DNA from: Xanthobacteraceae bacterium 501b
GTDB taxonomy: Bacteria > Pseudomonadota > Alphaproteobacteria > Rhizobiales > Xanthobacteraceae
DNA: 64,000 nucleotides
NCBI GenBank assembly: GCA_000378025.1
Contig: KB899087.1
Span: 1,984,001 to 2,048,000, forward strand
Direction: 5' to 3'
Both the position numbers and the translations under genes were made by a program. Shown in pieces: positions 1 through 10,152 of this stretch; the stretch's first letter is position 1, and every line of letters begins with the position of its first letter. Below the pieces are notes generated by a model. The model was not told the DNA's origin. It saw only the letters and a list, made by a program, of their open reading frames with translations, and ran no database searches.

Positions 1-272
1 AGGCACTTGCCGCCGGACCAGTAGTAATACGACTTGTTCTTGTTCTTTTTCTTGTCGCTCTGGTTGCCGATGATCGCGCCGGCGGTGCCGCCGATTACCG
101 CCCCCGCCACTGCGCCGCCGGCCTTGCCGGTGGTGGCGCCGCCGATGATGGCGCCAGCCGCGCCGCCGAGGAGCGCGCCGGCCGCCGTGTCATTGGCCCG
201 CGCCGCGCCGGGGGCAAAGGCGAGAAGGCCGCCGGCGAGCGCCAGCGTCACAAGCGAGAAAAGGGCACGCAT
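1..272 (-). CDS. Glycine-zipper exported protein, cut by the window edge
   Basis: The minus strand opens at an ATG (270-272) and stays open to base 1, so about 90 codons are visible and the C-terminus is missing. The start MRALFSLVTLALAGG is a hydrophobic signal peptide ending near an ARA-type cleavage site before Asn-Asp. After it comes a glycine-zipper region (GALLGGAAGAIIGG, then AVAGAVIGGTAGAIIG), followed by a short lysine-rich run and YYYWSGGKC. Glycine zippers of this kind are common in small outer-membrane or periplasmic proteins of alphaproteobacteria, often of unknown role. Exported location is inferred from the signal peptide; function is unknown. The 193 bases between this gene and maeB hold no other gene. 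Confidence 0.7.
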   Translation of the reverse strand, partial: MRALFSLVTLALAGGLLAFAPGAARANDTAAGALLGGAAGAIIGGATTGKAGGAVAGAVIGGTAGAIIGNQSDKKKNKNKSYYYWSGGKC

Positions 273-465
273 GGGTAAGATCTCCGCTGGGGCGGTGCCG
301 CTCGCCGACACCCGCGCAAGGCCCAGGGACACTGACTTAGCGCTGGAAAACGCCCGCGCGAGTCGGTCCCGGACATTGAGGGTATCATAAGGCCACCCCC
401 GGGCAGAAGCGCGCTCTGGCGCGCGCCTCCGGTCCGTTCGGCCGGAACCCGGGAGCGCGCCGCGC

Positions 466-2745
466 TCAGGCGTGCTGGGCTTCCACCACCGCGATGGCGG
501 TCATGTTGACGATGCCGCGCGCCGTCACCGAGGGGGTCAGCACATGCGCCGGCCGCGCCGGGCCGAGCAGGATCGGGCCGACCGGGAGCGCGTCGCCGAA
601 CACCTTCACCATCTGGTAGCCGATATTGGCGGCGTCGAGATTGGGCATGACCAGGATATTGGCCACGCCCTGCAGGCGCGAGCCCGGCAGCACCCGCTCG
701 CGCATTTCCGGCACCAGCGCGCTGTCGCCCTCCATCTCGCCATCGACCATCAAATCGGGGGCGCGCTGGAGGATCAGGTCGAGGGTGCGGCGCATCTTCA
801 GCGCGCTGTCATCGTCGCGGCTGCCGAAGTCGGAATGCGAGAGCAGCGCCACCTTCGGCTCGATGCCGAAGCGCCGCACATGGGCGGCGGCGAGCTGCGC
901 CATCTCGGCCAGGTCCTCGGCGGTGGGATCGGCCTGCACCTGGGTGTCGCACAGGAAGAACGCGCCCTTCTGGGTCAGCAGCATGGACAGCGCCGCCACG
1001 TCGCGCACGCCGGGCGCCAGGCCGATAATGGTGCGGATGTGGCGCAGATGCCGGGTGAAGCGCCCCTCGACGCCGCACAGCATGGTGTCAGCGTCGCCGC
1101 GCACCACCGCGATCGCCGCGATCACCGTCGGCGTCGTCCGCACCAGCGTGCGGGCGAGCTCGGGCGTCACGCCGCGCCGGCCGGCGCGCTCGACATAGGT
1201 GGTGACATAGTCGCGGTAGCGCGGGTCGTCCTCGGGGTTGATGAGGTCGAATTCGCGGCCCGGGCGAATCGAGAGGCCGAAGCGCTGCAGCCGGGTCTCC
1301 ACAACAGAGGGGCGGCCGATCAGGATCGGGCGGGCGATGCCCTCCTCCACCACCACCTGCGCCGCGCGCAGGATGCGCTCATCCTCGCCCTCGGCGTAGA
1401 TCACGCGCTTGGGCGCCTGCTTGGCGAGGGCGAAGATCGGCTTCATCACCAGGCCGGAGCGGAAGACGAAGCGGTCGAGCTGCTCCTGATAGGCGGCGAA
1501 ATCGGCGATCGGCTGCTTGGCGACGCCGCTCTCCATCGCCGCCCGGGCGACCGCCGGGGCGATGCGCAGGATCAGGCGCGGGTCGAAGGGCGAGGGAATG
1601 AGCGAGGCCGGGCCGAACACCGGCGTCTCGCCGCCATAGGCACGGGCCACCACGTCCGAGGGCGTCTCGCGGGCCAGCTCGGCGATGGCGTTCACCGCCG
1701 CGACCTTCATCTCCTCATTGATCGTGGTGGCGCCGGCATCCAGCGCGCCGCGGAAGATGAAGGGGAAGCACAGGACATTGTTGACCTGGTTGGGGAAGTC
1801 CGAGCGGCCGGTGCAGATCATCGCGTCCGGGCGCGCCTCGCGGGCGAGGTCGGGCATGATTTCCGGCGTCGGGTTGGCCAGCGCCATGATCAGCGGACGG
1901 TCGGCCATCGCCGCCAGCATTTCGGGCTTCAGCACGCCGCCGGCGGAGAGGCCGATGAAGATGTCGGCGCCGGCGATCACCTCGGCCAGCGTGCGCAGCT
2001 CGGTCTTCTGGGCGAACACCCCCTTATAGGGGTCCATCAGCTTCTCGCGGCCCTCATAGACCACGCCCTCAATGTCCGTGACCCAGATGTTCTCGCGGCG
2101 GGCACCCATGGAGCGCAGCAGGTTCAGCGTGGCGATGGCGGCGGCGCCGGCGCCGGAGGTGACGATCTTCACGTCCTCCAGCTTCTTGCCGCCGAGGAAC
2201 AGCGCATTGACGATGGCCGCCACCACGATGATCGCGGTGCCGTGCTGGTCGTCATGGAAGACCGGGATCTTCATGATCTCGCGCAGCCGGGTCTCGATCT
2301 CGAAACACTCGGGCGCCTTGATGTCTTCGAGGTTGATGCCGCCGAAGGTGGGCTCCAGCGCGGCGACCACGCTCACCACATGGTCCGGCTCCAGCGCGTT
2401 GATCTCGATGTCGAACACGTCGATGCCGGCGAATTTCTTGAACAGGACCGCCTTGCCCTCCATCACGGGCTTGGAGGCTTCCGGGCCGATATTGCCGAGG
2501 CCGAGCACGGCGGTGCCGTTGGAGACCACGGCGACGAGGTTCTGCCGGGCGGTCAGTTCCGCCACCAGCGACTTGTCGGCGGCGATCGCCTCGCAGACGG
2601 CGGCGACGCCGGGCGTATAGGCGAGGGCAAGATCGCGCTGGTTGGCGAGCGGCTTGGTCGGCTGGATCTCAAGCTTACCGGGACGCGGGTGGCGGTGGTA
2701 GAACATGGCGCCAGAGCGCAGGTCGTCGGAGATGTAAGAGGCCAT
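466..2745 (-). CDS. maeB: NADP-dependent malic enzyme with C-terminal phosphotransacetylase-like domain
   Basis: The protein has 759 residues, the size of the MaeB fusion type. It oxidatively decarboxylates malate to pyruvate, giving NADPH. The malic domain covers about residues 15-165 (YTPGV at 43, [13 protein letters not shown] at 75-87, [11 protein letters not shown] near 162). The NAD(P)-binding domain follows, with GAGAAA near 198. From about residue 435 ([12 protein letters not shown]) there is a phosphate acetyltransferase-like domain, which in this family is thought to be regulatory (acetyl-CoA response) rather than catalytic. The ATG is preceded by a GGAAGGAA ribosome site. It is divergent from the gene at 2927. 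Family assignment is firm; the choice of NADP over NAD is by analogy. Confidence 0.95.
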   Translation of the reverse strand: MASYISDDLRSGAMFYHRHPRPGKLEIQPTKPLANQRDLALAYTPGVAAVCEAIAADKSLVAELTARQNLVAVVSNGTAVLGLGNIGPEASKPVMEGKAVLFKKFAGIDVFDIEINALEPDHVVSVVAALEPTFGGINLEDIKAPECFEIETRLREIMKIPVFHDDQHGTAIIVVAAIVNALFLGGKKLEDVKIVTSGAGAAAIATLNLLRSMGARRENIWVTDIEGVVYEGREKLMDPYKGVFAQKTELRTLAEVIAGADIFIGLSAGGVLKPEMLAAMADRPLIMALANPTPEIMPDLAREARPDAMICTGRSDFPNQVNNVLCFPFIFRGALDAGATTINEEMKVAAVNAIAELARETPSDVVARAYGGETPVFGPASLIPSPFDPRLILRIAPAVARAAMESGVAKQPIADFAAYQEQLDRFVFRSGLVMKPIFALAKQAPKRVIYAEGEDERILRAAQVVVEEGIARPILIGRPSVVETRLQRFGLSIRPGREFDLINPEDDPRYRDYVTTYVERAGRRGVTPELARTLVRTTPTVIAAIAVVRGDADTMLCGVEGRFTRHLRHIRTIIGLAPGVRDVAALSMLLTQKGAFFLCDTQVQADPTAEDLAEMAQLAAAHVRRFGIEPKVALLSHSDFGSRDDDSALKMRRTLDLILQRAPDLMVDGEMEGDSALVPEMRERVLPGSRLQGVANILVMPNLDAANIGYQMVKVFGDALPVGPILLGPARPAHVLTPSVTARGIVNMTAIAVVEAQHA

Positions 2746-2926
2746 TGTGTTTCCTTCCCCGGAGCTTGGCGCGGGAGCATAGGGATTCTGCTCCGACGCA
2801 CAACGCCTTTCCCATTTTCTGGTGCTGGACTTTGGGCGGTTGGTTTAAGATAGGCCATCGGCCGGCGCGAGCCTGCCAGCCGTTCGCCTCAAGTCGCCCC
2901 CCGGCACGTCCCCAGGTCAGCCTCGC

Positions 2927-4921
2927 ATGCGTAAGCCGTTTCTCGTTGCTCTCAGTGCCTTCGCCGTTCTTGGCGTCGGCGGCTATTTCGGCCTCACCGC
3001 CTATGTCAACCATGTCGCGCGCAGCGAAGTCGACTCGGCGCTCGGCACGCTGCGGGCCGGCGGGGTGGAGGCGAGCGTCGGCACGGTGAAGTATGACCTG
3101 TTCGCCGGGCGTTTCGAGCTGACCGACCTCTCGCTCGTCGGGCCGGTGCAGGGCGCGCTGAAGATCGGCTCGCTGGTCGCCAACGGTGTCGCGCAGCGCG
3201 GCGGGGACCGCGTCTTCGCGCAGACGGTGGAACTGGGCGACGTCACCCTCAGCCCGCCGCTGCTGATCGGCGCGCCGAATATCAGCCAGTATCAGGCGCC
3301 GCGCGTGGCCATCACCGCGCTGGAATTCCCGACCCAGGCGCCGGTCGACGGCAGCCCGCCGCAGATCGCCCTCGACTTCTTCCGCGGCATCACCGCCGAG
3401 CGCATCGACATCCCCGCCTCCACCGGCACCGGCGCCGTCGGCGTGGGCGACGCGCGTGTCACCAGCGAGGAGACGAATGGCGACATCCGGCTCGAAGGGC
3501 TCGCCAAGGGGCGCTTCGCCACCGTGGACGCCGCGCCGTCGCGCTTCACCATCGCCGGCCCCTCGGGCAGCACCGGCCGGGGCTCGATCGGGCGCGTCGA
3601 CATCAAGGGCTTCGACGTGGCGGGAATGATGATCCTGCTCGATTCCGAGCTGCGCCAGGCCAATGACCAGTTCATCACCATCCATGATTCGGTCGCCATG
3701 GAGGATTACCAGATCACCATGGAAGGCGGCGTCGCGCAGCGCATCGCGCGCCTGTCGATGACGGATGTGGCGATCCGCCCCTCCGCCATCCCGGTGGACG
3801 AACTCCTCCAGTCCCGCGAGCAGCTGGAGAAGATCGGGGCGGCAGGCACCGAGGCCCCGCCGGCGGAAACGGCCGCGCTCTTCCGGATGGCGGCGGTCAT
3901 TTATGATGAAGGCATCCGCATTGGCGGCCTCGCCGCCGAAGGGGTGGAAGGCACCGCACCCGGCGGCTTCGCCTTCGGCCTCGGCTCCTTCAGCGTCGGC
4001 GCTGTTGATGGCGGGCGGATGGACAGCTTCGCGCTGGAAAAGCTCACCGGCAAGGGGCCTGATGGCGAGGAGTTCCAGATGGGGCGCTTCGCGATCGGCG
4101 GCCTGAAGGCCGGTACGCTGATGTCGCTGCTGGCGGACGGCTCCGAGGACCCGCAGAGTGTCGGCCGCTGGCCGGCGCCGTTCTTCAACACCGTGGAGTC
4201 GGTGGAGATCACCAATGTGGTGTCCCCGACCGAGCAGGGCTCGCCGCTCAACATCGACCGGTTCGCCCTGACCTGGACTGCCGAGCCGGACGCCCTGCCG
4301 ACCCGCATTTCCGCCACGCTGCGCATGAGCGGGCCGACCGCCATGATCAATGCCGGCAACGCCGCCTTCGCGCTGGTGCCGGGGCAGATGGACCGGGCCA
4401 GCATCGCCTTTGACTTCGGCGCCGCCTGGAACGAGGCCGATAACAGCGTGGTGGTCGACCCCGCCTATCTCGAAGTCTCTGACGCCTTCTCGTTCAATGC
4501 CAAGCTGACGCTGAGCGCAGTGGACGATTCCGTCTTCTCCACCGAGCCGGACGAGGCGCTGGCCGGCGCGATGGAGGTGAATCTCGGCGCGCTCGACCTC
4601 ACCGTCACCGATGCCGGCCTCTACGACCAGAAGCTGGAAGCCGCCGCCAAGGAGCAGGGTCTGAAGCCGGAGGATGTCCGCCAGCTCATCGCCGGCTTCG
4701 CCGACCTGCTGCTGGCGCAGGCCGTGACCGACCGGCCGGAACTCGGGCCGGCGGTGGAGGCCTTCGTCCGCTTCGTGCAGAAGCCGATGGGCACGCTCGC
4801 TCTGCGCCTCACCCCGCGCCACGAGCCGCTGCCGGTGCTGCTGATCGTCGAGGCGCTGAACAGCGAGGACCCGCTGGGGCTCGTCGACGAGCTCAACGTC
4901 GAGACGCTCCCCGCGCGCTAA
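2927..4921 (+). CDS. Unknown 664-residue envelope-type protein with N-terminal membrane anchor
   Basis: I do not recognise a named family. The N-terminus MRKPFLVALSAFAVLGVGGY is one membrane segment or uncleaved signal followed by a long soluble part. Residues 30-130 contain the pattern VEASVGTVKYDLFAGRFEL followed by DLSLVGP and a stretch with regularly spaced beta-type segments. This resembles the start of AsmA/DUF945-like periplasmic proteins, where strands describe a series of 'functions on the class of layers'; the resemblance is only visual. The region near 600-640 repeats short hydrophobic beta segments. It stands alone between a divergent maeB and a convergent aspS. A role in the envelope is an inference from the anchor and composition. 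Confidence 0.75.
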   Translation: MRKPFLVALSAFAVLGVGGYFGLTAYVNHVARSEVDSALGTLRAGGVEASVGTVKYDLFAGRFELTDLSLVGPVQGALKIGSLVANGVAQRGGDRVFAQTVELGDVTLSPPLLIGAPNISQYQAPRVAITALEFPTQAPVDGSPPQIALDFFRGITAERIDIPASTGTGAVGVGDARVTSEETNGDIRLEGLAKGRFATVDAAPSRFTIAGPSGSTGRGSIGRVDIKGFDVAGMMILLDSELRQANDQFITIHDSVAMEDYQITMEGGVAQRIARLSMTDVAIRPSAIPVDELLQSREQLEKIGAAGTEAPPAETAALFRMAAVIYDEGIRIGGLAAEGVEGTAPGGFAFGLGSFSVGAVDGGRMDSFALEKLTGKGPDGEEFQMGRFAIGGLKAGTLMSLLADGSEDPQSVGRWPAPFFNTVESVEITNVVSPTEQGSPLNIDRFALTWTAEPDALPTRISATLRMSGPTAMINAGNAAFALVPGQMDRASIAFDFGAAWNEADNSVVVDPAYLEVSDAFSFNAKLTLSAVDDSVFSTEPDEALAGAMEVNLGALDLTVTDAGLYDQKLEAAAKEQGLKPEDVRQLIAGFADLLLAQAVTDRPELGPAVEAFVRFVQKPMGTLALRLTPRHEPLPVLLIVEALNSEDPLGLVDELNVETLPAR

Positions 4922-4947
4922 GCGGGAGGCGACAACCTCGACCTTCC

Positions 4948-5035
4948 GTCATCCCCGGGCCTGACCCGGGGACCCAGCCCTTGCCCCCTGCCCCTCCGGC
5001 ATCCCTCTGGGTGGCCGGGTCAAGCCCGGCCATGA
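4948..5035. repeat. Inverted pair of palindromic intergenic repeats
   Basis: Between the 2927-4921 gene and aspS are two copies of one element in opposite orientation. The first (4948-4977) has arms TCCCCGGG at 4952-4959 and CCCGGGGA at 4965-4972 around CCTGA. The second (5006-5035) reads on the minus strand with GGCCGGG and CCCGGCC arms around CTTGA, and both end with a CCCAG/CTGGG flank. Such CCGGGcyTGACCCGG palindromes are frequent between genes in alphaproteobacterial genomes. They could also act as transcription stops for the two convergent genes; there is no clear T-run. Confidence 0.6.
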
Positions 5036-5064
5036 GGGTGCGCGTGGGGGCGGCCCCTCGGGCC

Positions 5065-6852
5065 CTACTTCTCCGGCAGGTTGGTGCGGATGTGCAGCTC
5101 GCGCAGCTGCTTCGGGCTGGCCTCGTTCGGCGCGCCCATCAGAATGTCCTGCGCCTGCTGGTTCATCGGGAAGATCGAGATTTCGCGCAGGTTCGTGGTG
5201 CCGCACAGCAGCATGACGATGCGGTCGACGCCGGCGGCCATGCCGCCATGCGGGGGCGCGCCATACTGGAAGGCGCGGTAGAGGCCGCCGAAGCGCTCCT
5301 GCACCGTCGCCTCGTCATAGCCGGCGATCTCGAACGCCTTCACCATCGCCTCGGGGCGGTGGTTGCGGATGCCGCCGGACGCGATCTCATAGCCATTGCA
5401 GGCGATGTCGTACTGGAACGCCTTGATGGTCAGCGGGTCCTGGTTGTTCAGCGCCTCAAGCCCGCCCTGCGGCATGGAGAAGGGGTTGTGCGAGAAGTCG
5501 ACGCGCTTGTCCTCCTCGCTCCACTCGTAGAACGGGAAGTCGACGATCCAGGCCAGCTCGAACCGGTCATGGTCGACCAGCTTCAGCTCCTCGCCCACCT
5601 TGGTGCGGGCAAGGCCGGCGAAGCGCACGAACTTTTCCGGGTTGCCGGCGACGAAGAAGGCGGCATCGCCGGCGCCGAGGCCGAGCTGCGCGCGCACCGC
5701 CTCGGTGCGCTCGGGGCCGATATTGTTGGCGAGCGGGCCGGCGCCCGGAATTTCAGAGGATTCTTGGCCCTCGCGCCACATGATGTAGCCGAGCCCTGGC
5801 TGGCCCTCGCCCTGCGCCCAGCTGTTCATCCGGTCGCAGAAGGCGCGGGAGCCGCCGCCGGTGCCGGGGATCGCCCACACCCGGTTCTTCGGGTCCTCCA
5901 GCATCCGCGCGAACACCTTGAAGCCCGAGCCGCGGAAATGCTCGGAGACGTCCTGCATCTCGATCGGGTTGCGCAGGTCAGGCTTGTCGGTGCCGTATTT
6001 CTGCATCGAGGTGGCGTAGGGAATGCGCGGCCAGTTCTTCGTCACCGGCTTGCCCTCGGCGAACTGCTCGAACACGCCCGTAATGACCGGCTCGACGGCG
6101 GCGAAGATGTCTTCCTGCTCGACGAAGCTCATTTCCAGATCGAGCTGGTAGAACTCGCCCGGCAGCCGGTCGGCGCGCGGGTCCTCGTCGCGGAAGCAGG
6201 GGGCGATCTGGAAGTAGCGGTCGAAGCCGCTCATCATGATCAGCTGCTTGTACTGCTGCGGCGCCTGCGGCAGGGCGTAGAACTTGCCGGGGTGCAGGCG
6301 CGAGGGCACCAGGAAGTCGCGCGCGCCTTCCGGCGAGGAGGCGGTGAGGATCGGCGTCTGGAACTCGAAGAAGCCCTGCCCCTTCATCTTCGCGCGCATG
6401 GCGTCGACGATGGCGCCGCGGGTCATGATGTTCTTGTGCAGCTTCTCGCGGCGCAGGTCGAGGAAGCGGTAGCGCAGCCGCGTCTCCTCCGGGTACTCGA
6501 CATCGCCGAACACCGGCATGGGCAGCTCGGCAGCGGGGCCCAGCACCTCGATCTCGGTGGCGTACATCTCCACCTGCCCGGTCGGCAGTTCGGGGTTCTC
6601 GGTGCCGGCGGGGCGCGAGCGCACCCGGCCATCGACCCGGATCACCCACTCGGCGCGGACCGTCTCGGCCAGCTTGAAGGCCGGGCTGTCGGGATCGACC
6701 ACCACCTGCGTCAGGCCGTAATGGTCGCGCAGATCGATGAACAGCACGCCGCCATGGTCGCGGATGCGGTGGCACCAGCCGGACAGGCGCGCGGTGGAAC
6801 CGACATCGCTGGCGCGAAGGGCGCCACAGGTGTGCGAGCGATAGCGGTGCAT
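5065..6852 (-). CDS. aspS: Aspartate-tRNA ligase
   Basis: Class II aminoacyl-tRNA synthetase that charges tRNA-Asp in the cytoplasm. At 595 residues it has the bacterial length, including the GAD insert. The N-terminal OB fold carries [18 protein letters not shown] near residue 26. Motif 2 is [19 protein letters not shown], and motif 3 is [19 protein letters not shown] near the C-terminus. The open frame runs on upstream of 6852 but that part lies over the next gene, so I chose [13 protein letters not shown] as the start. Many alphaproteobacteria use AspRS in a non-discriminating way together with GatCAB for Asn-tRNA; the sequence alone does not decide that here. Confidence 0.96.
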   Translation of the reverse strand: MHRYRSHTCGALRASDVGSTARLSGWCHRIRDHGGVLFIDLRDHYGLTQVVVDPDSPAFKLAETVRAEWVIRVDGRVRSRPAGTENPELPTGQVEMYATEIEVLGPAAELPMPVFGDVEYPEETRLRYRFLDLRREKLHKNIMTRGAIVDAMRAKMKGQGFFEFQTPILTASSPEGARDFLVPSRLHPGKFYALPQAPQQYKQLIMMSGFDRYFQIAPCFRDEDPRADRLPGEFYQLDLEMSFVEQEDIFAAVEPVITGVFEQFAEGKPVTKNWPRIPYATSMQKYGTDKPDLRNPIEMQDVSEHFRGSGFKVFARMLEDPKNRVWAIPGTGGGSRAFCDRMNSWAQGEGQPGLGYIMWREGQESSEIPGAGPLANNIGPERTEAVRAQLGLGAGDAAFFVAGNPEKFVRFAGLARTKVGEELKLVDHDRFELAWIVDFPFYEWSEEDKRVDFSHNPFSMPQGGLEALNNQDPLTIKAFQYDIACNGYEIASGGIRNHRPEAMVKAFEIAGYDEATVQERFGGLYRAFQYGAPPHGGMAAGVDRIVMLLCGTTNLREISIFPMNQQAQDILMGAPNEASPKQLRELHIRTNLPEK

Positions 6853-6896
6853 GGCGTCTTCCCGGAGTTGGTGCCGCCGAAACGGGGCGGACATAG

Positions 6897-6931
6897 CAAA
6901 ACACCCCTCACGCGGGGCGCGCGGAGGGGTG
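6897..6931 (-). terminator. Rho-independent terminator after the DUF992 gene
   Basis: Arms CACCCCTC (6902-6909) and GAGGGGTG (6924-6931) form an 8-bp stem. Read on the minus strand, TTTTG follows the stem. It lies downstream of the DUF992 gene and upstream of the aspS start, so it should separate the two transcripts. Confidence 0.6.
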
Positions 6932-7003
6932 CATGCGAGGGTCGGCTTTGTCAAGAAGGACAGGCGACCGCCCTGTGTTGAAGGCGGCGCCGGCCGGAAG
7001 CGA

Positions 7004-7474
7004 TCAGGGCACGTAGCGCAGGCTGAGCCCGCCGACGCCCAGCGCCAGCGACGCGCCGACATTGCCCGAGACCGAGATCGGGTTGAGCGCGAAAGACTGG
7101 TCGGAGCCGACCAGCACATTGGCACCGACGCCGACGCCGAGCGCGATATTGCCGGTCACGCCGCCATAGCTGCCGGCGAGCGCGCCGGGCAGAACCGACT
7201 TCGTCACCGCCAGCACGCCCCAGGTCAGCACGCCGCCGCCGGTCACGCCCAGCTCGACGCCGATATTCTTGATGGTGCCGGCATAGCGCTGTTCCGGGCC
7301 GTTGTCGGCGGGGGTGAAGGTGCAGGTCAGTTCCTGCTTGGACTCGATGAGCATGCCGATGCTGGTGCCGGCATTGCACACCAGCACGCCGGCATCGACC
7401 CGATCGGCGGCGGAAGCGGGCACGAAAGACAGCGCCAGTGCGGCGGTGGCGAGAGCGAAGGCGGCCTTTTTCAT
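7004..7474 (-). CDS. DUF992 family exported protein
   Basis: A 156-residue protein with signal peptide [22 protein letters not shown] and a mature part that matches DUF992: [28 protein letters not shown], then glycine-rich beta segments ([33 protein letters not shown]) and a C-terminal SLRYVP. The family is found almost only in alphaproteobacteria, is predicted to be periplasmic or outer-membrane associated, and has no known biochemical role. The open frame extends far upstream, but only this part follows the family, and a GGGGGATAT ribosome site precedes 7474. It is divergent from rnd. Confidence 0.88.
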   Translation of the reverse strand: MKKAAFALATAALALSFVPASAADRVDAGVLVCNAGTSIGMLIESKQELTCTFTPADNGPEQRYAGTIKNIGVELGVTGGGVLTWGVLAVTKSVLPGALAGSYGGVTGNIALGVGVGANVLVGSDQSFALNPISVSGNVGASLALGVGGLSLRYVP

Positions 7475-7612
7475 CGATATCCCCCAGTCATGGCGGGCAT
7501 GCCGCCGGAAAGCCTTTGCGACTCGTAGCCGCGAATGGTTAATCCTTTCGTGCAATTGCGGCATGTTTCGGGGTCGAAACGGCGCTCCGACTCCGATATG
7601 AAAAAAATCAAC

Positions 7613-8806
7613 ATGAACATGATCACCAGCACAGACGAACTCGCCGCGGCCTGCGAACGCCTCGCCCGCCATCCGTTCATCACCATCGACACCGAGTTTC
7701 TGCGCGAAACCACCTTCTGGCCCAAGCTCTGCGTCGTGCAGCTCGCCAGCGTGGACGAGGCGCTGGTGGTCGACGCGCTGGCGGAGGGCATCGATCTTGC
7801 CCCCCTCTTCGCGCTGATGTCGGACGCCAATGTGCTGAAAGTGTTCCATGCCGGCCGGCAGGACATCGAAATCGTCTGGCACCTCGCCGGCATCATCCCG
7901 CATCCGGTGTTCGACACCCAGGTCGCGGCCATGGTGCTCGGCCATGGCGATTCCATTTCCTATGACCAGCTGGTGCAGCGCATCACCGGCGAAATCCTCG
8001 ACAAGTCGCTGCGCTTCACCGATTGGTCGCGCCGGCCGCTCTCCGCCGCCCACATCGCCTATGCCGAGGCCGACGTTACCCATCTGCGCGACGTCTTCCT
8101 CAAGCTCGACGCCGACCTGAAGAAGCGCGGCCGCGCCGACTGGGTGGGCGAGGAGATGGCGGTGCTCACCTCCGCCGACACCTACCGGCAGGAGCCCGAG
8201 CGCGCCTGGGAGCGGCTGCGCTCGCGCGCCCGCAAGCCCAAGGACCTCGCCGTGCTGATGGAGGTCTGCGCCTGGCGCGAGCGCGAGGCGCAGAGCCGCG
8301 ACATGCCGCGCTCGCGCATCCTCAAGGACGACGTGATCGGCGAGATCGCCTCGCAGCACCCCACCTCGATCGAGAAGCTCGGCCAGCTGCGCGCCATCCC
8401 CAAGGGCTTCGAGCGCTCCCGCGCCGGCGAGATGATCGTCGAGGCGGTCAAGGCGGGCCTCGCCCGTGACCCGAAGACCCTGCCGCGCATCGAGCGCGAC
8501 CGGCCGCTCTCGAACGGTGCCTCGGCGACGGTGGAACTGCTGAAGGTGCTGCTGCGCATGACCTCCGAGCAGCACGGCGTCGCCGCCAAGATCATCGCCA
8601 CGGTGGACGATCTGGAGCGCATCGCCTCCGAAGACGAGCCGGATGTCGGCGCGCTGCGCGGCTGGCGTGGCGAACTGTTCGGCGATCGCGCCATGGCGCT
8701 GAAATCGGGCCGGCTGGCGCTGGCCATGCAGCGCGGCCGCGTCATCGCGATCGAGCGAACCGCGCTGGAGCGGGCGGCTCAGGAGCGGGCGAACCCGGAG
8801 GAGTGA
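7613..8806 (+). CDS. rnd: Ribonuclease D
   Basis: 3'-5' exoribonuclease of the DEDDy class, acting on tRNA 3' ends and other small RNAs. Exo I is [18 protein letters not shown], Exo II is [13 protein letters not shown], and Exo III is the [13 protein letters not shown] segment with the Tyr and Asp. An HRDC domain follows ([20 protein letters not shown] onward), then a second helical part. The start is uncertain: ATG codons occur at 7598, 7613 and 7619 and none has a good ribosome site. I chose 7613 because relatives begin close to the [14 protein letters not shown] segment, giving 397 residues. The 3' end overlaps the convergent ATP-grasp frame by 65 bases. Confidence 0.93.
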   Translation: MNMITSTDELAAACERLARHPFITIDTEFLRETTFWPKLCVVQLASVDEALVVDALAEGIDLAPLFALMSDANVLKVFHAGRQDIEIVWHLAGIIPHPVFDTQVAAMVLGHGDSISYDQLVQRITGEILDKSLRFTDWSRRPLSAAHIAYAEADVTHLRDVFLKLDADLKKRGRADWVGEEMAVLTSADTYRQEPERAWERLRSRARKPKDLAVLMEVCAWREREAQSRDMPRSRILKDDVIGEIASQHPTSIEKLGQLRAIPKGFERSRAGEMIVEAVKAGLARDPKTLPRIERDRPLSNGASATVELLKVLLRMTSEQHGVAAKIIATVDDLERIASEDEPDVGALRGWRGELFGDRAMALKSGRLALAMQRGRVIAIERTALERAAQERANPEE

Positions 8807-10050
8807 GCACGGCGCCCGGCCGGCGCGCCGCGCGCAGCTCCACCAGCAGCGCCCGCAGCAGCGCCGGCTCGTCCCACGGCACCGCCTGCCAGATCGCCCG
8901 CAGCGCCGCGTCGGCCGGGCCGGGCATCAGCGCCTGCGGAAACAGCGCCACGCGGGCCTCGTCCCGCACGGTCGCGAGTGGCCCGGCGCCCTCCCCGCAA
9001 GGCGCCTCGGCCAGCGCCGTGAGCCACACCCCCACCAGATCCAGCCCGGCGCGCGCGCCGAAGGGCAATATCGGCGTCGGCTTGGCGTTGCATTCGAGCA
9101 GCCAGGCGTCGTCATTACCGTCGATCAGGAAATCGAACGACACGAAGCCGGAGGCGCCGAACGCCGCCACCAGCGCGGCCGACGCCGCGACGAGATCGGG
9201 GCGCGCGACATAGGCCAGCACATCCGCCGGCAGAATGTCGCGCGCGCGCCGCTCCGCCATCGCGCTCAGCACGCCGAGCGTGCGCCCCTCGATCGCGGCG
9301 GCGCAGGTCACCGCCAGCCGGCCCTCGATATAGGGCTGCACGCTCAGCTGCAGCGGCGGCGCCATCCAGTCGCGCTCGCGCAGCCGCGTCTTGAGCCGTC
9401 GCCACAGCGATGTCGGCCGCAGCCAGAGCGCGCAGGCCTCATCAAGCTCGGCCGGCGTGCGGCAGATACGGACCCCGCCACCGCCGCAGCTGCGCGGCCG
9501 CTTCACCACCACGGGAAAGCCGATCTGCCGCGCCGCCGCCCGCGCCTCGTCTGGGGTGGTGGTGAGAATGTCCTGCGGCGCCCGCACCCCGATCGCGCTG
9601 GCGAAGCGCTGGGTCAGCGGCTTCAGTGTCCGCGCCGGCAGGCTGTCGAGCCGGCCGAGCGAGCGAGCGAGGCAGGCCGTGAGGCCGGGGGAGAGCGCCG
9701 CGAAGCCGAGCCGGCCGCCGCCCGCGCGAATGGTCGAGAAACCACAGCGTGTGCTCATCACAGGGCACCAGCACATCAGGCGCGAAGGCGGCGACGGCGT
9801 GCTCCAGATGCGCCAGCAGGTGGCGGGCGTTCAAGGTGTCGGAAAGCGTAAAGCGCGCGCCGACATGGCGGGAGCGGAACATCAGGCTGTCGGCGTCGGC
9901 CAGCGCGCCGATCTCGGCGCCGGCAGCGGCGAAAGCGGCCGGCAGCCGGCAGCTGGAAATATGCCGGCCCTCCAGCGCGACCATCAGCACCCGCACGGGC
10001 CGGCCGCCGCCGGCCGGGGTGGCCGTCGAATCATGGAAGCACTCACGCAC
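8742..10050 (-). pseudogene. ATP-grasp ligase gene interrupted by a frameshift
   Basis: Two minus-strand frames together make one ATP-grasp protein. The 5' frame (from a GTG at 10050) reads VRVLMVALEGRHISSCRLP to DVLVPCDEHTLWFLDHSR. The 3' frame continues AGGGRLGFAALSPGL and includes the ATP-grasp core: GFPVVVKRPRSCGGGGVRI, the acidic pair in YIEGRLAVTCAA, and FDFLIDGNDDAWLLECNAKP. The join lies near 9715-9735 in a G/C-rich run; one extra base in the GGG, or loss of two bases in the CG run, explains it. Substrate is unknown; D-Ala ligase-like or carbamoyl-phosphate-synthase-like carboxylate-amine ligation is the general chemistry. It may be a true pseudogene or a sequencing error. The GTG start is a weak choice. 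Confidence 0.7.
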
Positions 10051-10152
10051 GAAACGGCCCCCGCCGACGCAGCCACGCTGCGCTCACCGGCGGTTCCAGC
10101 CGTGTCGGCGGCCCGAATCCAGACGGGTGGACGGTACTCTTTTCTTCCCGCC

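Noticed and set aside
472-2853. Long open frame antisense to maeB (nearly 800 codons)
   Set aside because: It mirrors maeB codon by codon, is rich in His/Arg/Ala as expected for antisense of high-GC genes, and shows no family motif.
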